Part shown: in pieces, positions 8,811 to 10,850 of the stretch
Position numbering within the stretch: position 1 is the stretch's first letter
Layout of the letters: every line of letters starts with the position of its first letter
Position numbers and translations under genes: made by a program
Notes under the pieces: model-generated
Seen by the model: only the letters and a program-made list of their open reading frames with translations
What the model was told of the DNA's origin: nothing
Database searches by the model: none
Assembly: GCA_021029095.1 (NCBI GenBank)
Contig: JAJOHG010000623.1
Span: 1 to 10,850 of the forward strand
From: Phellopilus nigrolimitatus
Lineage: Eukaryota; Basidiomycota; Agaricomycetes; Hymenochaetales; Hymenochaetaceae
DNA length: 10,850 nt
Direction of reading: 5' to 3'

Positions 8811-8954
8811 TGGAGCAAGCCTGAAAGGGGGCCCTTGGTGCCTATTCCCAAGCCAAAGCTCCCAAAAGATATTGAGGATGATCTGAAAGCAATTGACATT
8901 GAAAGTGTCAGCGGGGATGAGAGCAGCGGCTCAAATGAGTCAAATCCCGAGTGA
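8811..8954 (+). pseudogene. Relic C-terminal reading frame, possible transposase tail
   Basis: A 47-codon open stretch begins right after an in-frame TAA, 13 bp past the MITE, and ends at TGA 8952-8954. It reads WSKPERGPLVPIPKPKLPKD at the start and turns acidic and Ser-rich (SVSGDESSGSNESNPE) at the end. This ordered change from Pro/Lys-rich to acidic looks like the tail of a real protein rather than random AT-rich DNA, and it has no start codon of its own. Sitting between the arms of the 18-bp inverted repeat, it could be the last piece of the transposase of the older element; a decayed host exon is the alternative. I do not recognise the family. Confidence 0.4.
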
Positions 8955-8973
8955 AGACGAGCGTGGGAAAGGT

Positions 8974-8991
8974 GTGGTGCAAGGAGTGGTG
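8974..8991 (-). repeat. Right arm of the 18-bp inverted repeat
   Basis: The plus strand reads GTGGTGCAAGGAGTGGTG, the exact reverse complement of 7806-7823. It lies 20 bp after the end of the relic reading frame, where a transposon's 3' end would be expected. Confidence 0.5.
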
Positions 8992-9582
8992 ATGTGCTGT
9001 TTCGGAGTCAAACTGTATGCACTTCATAACTCCTTTTTTCCTTGCTCTTTTCACTCGAAAATTTGTGCAGATAGGCCTGAGTAGTATAGCTTTATAATGG
9101 TTTTTTTTGTTCGAAAATTTTTGAAGAAACAGATGTGTAAAAAGCGAAATCAAATGTGCTGGTTCAAGCCCAATGAAAAATCACACGGGTGAAATCGAAT
9201 TAGATCGCATGATATCGGATTAGTCGACCTGGTCCGATTTTGCAATATATTTTAAGAATATCACGATATATTTATTGTCAGAATGAGTGCGAACGAGTCA
9301 AAACAGATCATTCGAGCAGACTCGTTTTCATCTGATGCAATCTATAGCAGGATCGTGCAGAATTGTGTCGTCTCTATTCATGTAGTGTATCTTATTGGGT
9401 GATATCGTATTGAATCTGACAGTTTATCATGCTACATTTCTTTTATAAAAGTGAATCGAGCAGTATATTGGTTCTACGCTACGCTAAAACATGAAAAACG
9501 CAGCGACAAAAATGACAACGAGGACGAGCAACCACTGTCGCCCTCAAACCGCACACCAATCCTGCCCTAATCTCCTGTTTGC
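8992..9582. other. AT-rich intergenic DNA
   Basis: No gene is supported. It presumably includes the 3' flank of the minus-strand gene ending at 9583. An imperfect direct repeat lies at 9187-9206 and 9397-9416 (both start GGGTGA and contain ATCG and ATT; 16 of 20 match). A plus-strand TATAAAAG at about 9445 has only a 30-codon frame after it and is not called a promoter. Confidence 0.35.
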
Positions 9583-10850
9583 TTAGGTTCGGCGGGTCTT
9601 AGAGACATCCGTTGCGGGCTAGTTGAGCAGTAAGATAAACATATTTGATAGCCAAATACAATGTACCAACCTTTTGCAATTTCTTCGCAGCTGTTGCGGC
9701 TGCCGAAGCTTCATTGAAATGCTAGATCAGCACATCAGCGAAGCCCCCGAAGCAAAGTGAAAGCAATAACATAGCATACCTCTTCTGCCGGCTTCCCCTT
9801 TATATAGTTGTCCCAGTACTCAGTAAATTCGGCCCTCGTTCCAACAGGCTTCTTCTCAATCCGATTCTTCTCCATCCATTCTATTGCACAGAGGTTCCTA
9901 AACATATTAATTAGAAGGACATTAGAACTAAGTAAAAAAGCGACACACCGAGCTGTTGTACTGTTATTCGTAGTCATTTTTCCTGGCTTCCGGGACCTTT
10001 TTGCATCTTGGTGTACTGGACCTGCGGCACTTGCACCAGCGAGCTCGGAAGCTGGCTGCTGTGCCACGGTAATAGATGTAGTCAACCCGCTCGCGGACAT
10101 GTCTGTGGATGTGTCTGTACAAGACGCTGAAGTGCCGTCCGGGCATAAGAGATTCGGCAGAAGGTTCATGGTCGTAGTGTTGCCCATACACGTCGACGTC
10201 GGTGTCTGAATTGGTGCCTGACACGCAAGAGGCTGAGATAGTTGCAATGATTTTGAGCGTGAAGTAAATCTGTAAAATACCAAATCAGAACAGTAATGCA
10301 AAGAGGAACCAAATACGTACAGCGGGTTGACAATCTAAAGCAGAAGACCGACAATTAGAATAACTGCTCAGTTCGGGCTGCACGGAATCAAACTCACCTG
10401 TATTGGTACCCGTGCTGGCGTGGTCTCACTAGCCTGAGCCTTCGTGCCAATGTCAGGTGCCATTTCATGCTCGGTGACGACAGTTTGGTTGTCCACTGTG
10501 TTGTTCACCATGTCGAGTGCGTTCTCGTTGACCGGAAGCTGTGATTTGCCGTGCGCATTGACTTCTATGCTTGAACTGTCCGTGTCATTGACAAATGGTG
10601 CCATTTGCGCTTGCGAACCAGGTGCCGTTTCATGCTCAACGACGATTTGGTTGTCCACCGTGTCGTTCACCATGTCGAGCTCATTCTCGTGAACCGGAAG
10701 CTGTGGTTTGTCGTGCACATTGACTTCTATGTTTGAGCCGTGCATGCCGTTGATGGATGGTGCCACTCGTGCTTGTGAACCAGGTGCCGTTTCACGTTCG
10801 GCGACGACAATTTGGTTGTCCACCGTGTCGTTCACCATGTCAAGCTCATT
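9583..10850 (-). CDS. Uncharacterised repeat protein with basic C-terminal module, 5' end beyond window
   Basis: Six exons are inferred on the minus strand: 10398-10850 (open at the edge), 10321-10334, 9949-10269, 9780-9897, 9671-9721 and 9583-9618, joined in frame by GT..AG introns of 51-63 bp and ending with TAA, for 330 visible residues. The N-terminal visible part is a tandem array of 54-55-residue units (NELDMVNDTVDNQIVV, ETAPGSQA, IEVN, QLPV). A Thr/Ser-rich spacer and a basic KRSRKPGK stretch, a possible nuclear signal, follow. The end is NLCAIEWMEKNRIEKKPVGT, then RAEFTEYWDNYIKGKPAEE and an Ala/Lys-rich HFNEASAAATAAKKLQK segment. I have the impression that W..xx..GT..EF..YW modules recur at the ends of uncharacterised Agaricomycete proteins, but I cannot name the family. 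The start lies outside the window, so total length is unknown. The gene converges on WC-1. The exon chain is convincing because frame holds across five joins; function is unknown. Confidence 0.7.
10456..10850 (-). repeat. In-frame tandem repeat, period 162-165 bp
   Basis: The plus-strand landmark GGTGCC followed by TTTCA recurs at 10456, 10621 and 10783, spacings of 165 and 162 bp, both multiples of three. The units encode DMVN(D/N)TVDNQ(I/T)VV and a conserved QLPV(H/N)EN tail, with substitutions between copies. At least two and a half units are visible and the array runs off the window edge. Confidence 0.85.

Noticed and set aside
9161..9180. GGTTCAAGCC resembling a tRNA B-box
   Set aside because: Flanking bases do not form a T-arm stem and no cloverleaf can be drawn.
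9445..9580. Plus-strand TATAAAAG followed by a 30-codon frame
   Set aside because: Too short, no recognisable features, and it lies in the 3' flank of the minus-strand gene.

Overview
The window looks like nuclear DNA of a filamentous basidiomycete, most likely an Agaricomycete of polypore type. The grounds are spliceosomal introns of about 50-80 bp with GT..AG ends, GC-rich coding exons beside AT-rich intergenic DNA, a ribosomal protein gene with an intron in its 5' leader, a white collar-1 photoreceptor without a GATA zinc finger, and a GH18 chitinase of the family common in wood-decay fungi. No species can be named from the sequence alone.

Layout. (1) Positions 1-1628, minus strand: a secreted class III GH18 chitinase gene in nine exons, 3' end outside the window. 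Its splice sites and catalytic motif survive, but its frame is broken at five places, so it is a young pseudogene or the target of local sequence errors. (2) 1629-2454: shared intergenic/promoter region, divergent between chitinase and RPL10. (3) 2455-3393, plus strand: intact 60S ribosomal protein L10 (uL16) gene with a 5'-leader intron. (4) 3394-4172: RPL10 3' flank and the ATG-free, CGA-rich leader of the next gene. (5) 4173-7137, plus strand: white collar-1 blue-light receptor, LOV-PAS-PAS plus a C-terminal coiled coil, 967 residues in two exons. (6) 7138-9582: AT-rich DNA holding a 454-bp MITE with TA target duplication, an 18-bp inverted repeat that may mark an older transposon around it, a lone CACTA-like terminus, and a 47-codon relic reading frame. 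(7) 9583-10850, minus strand: the 3' part of an uncharacterised multi-exon gene with tandem 54-55-residue repeats and a short basic tryptophan-containing C-terminal module.

The genes do not form a functional cluster. RPL10 is housekeeping, WC-1 is the light sensor expected to act with WC-2, and chitinase acts on cell-wall chitin outside the cell. The most unusual material is the nested transposon graveyard at 7.8-9.0 kb, the clustered frame breaks in the chitinase, and the unfamiliar repeat protein at the right edge.
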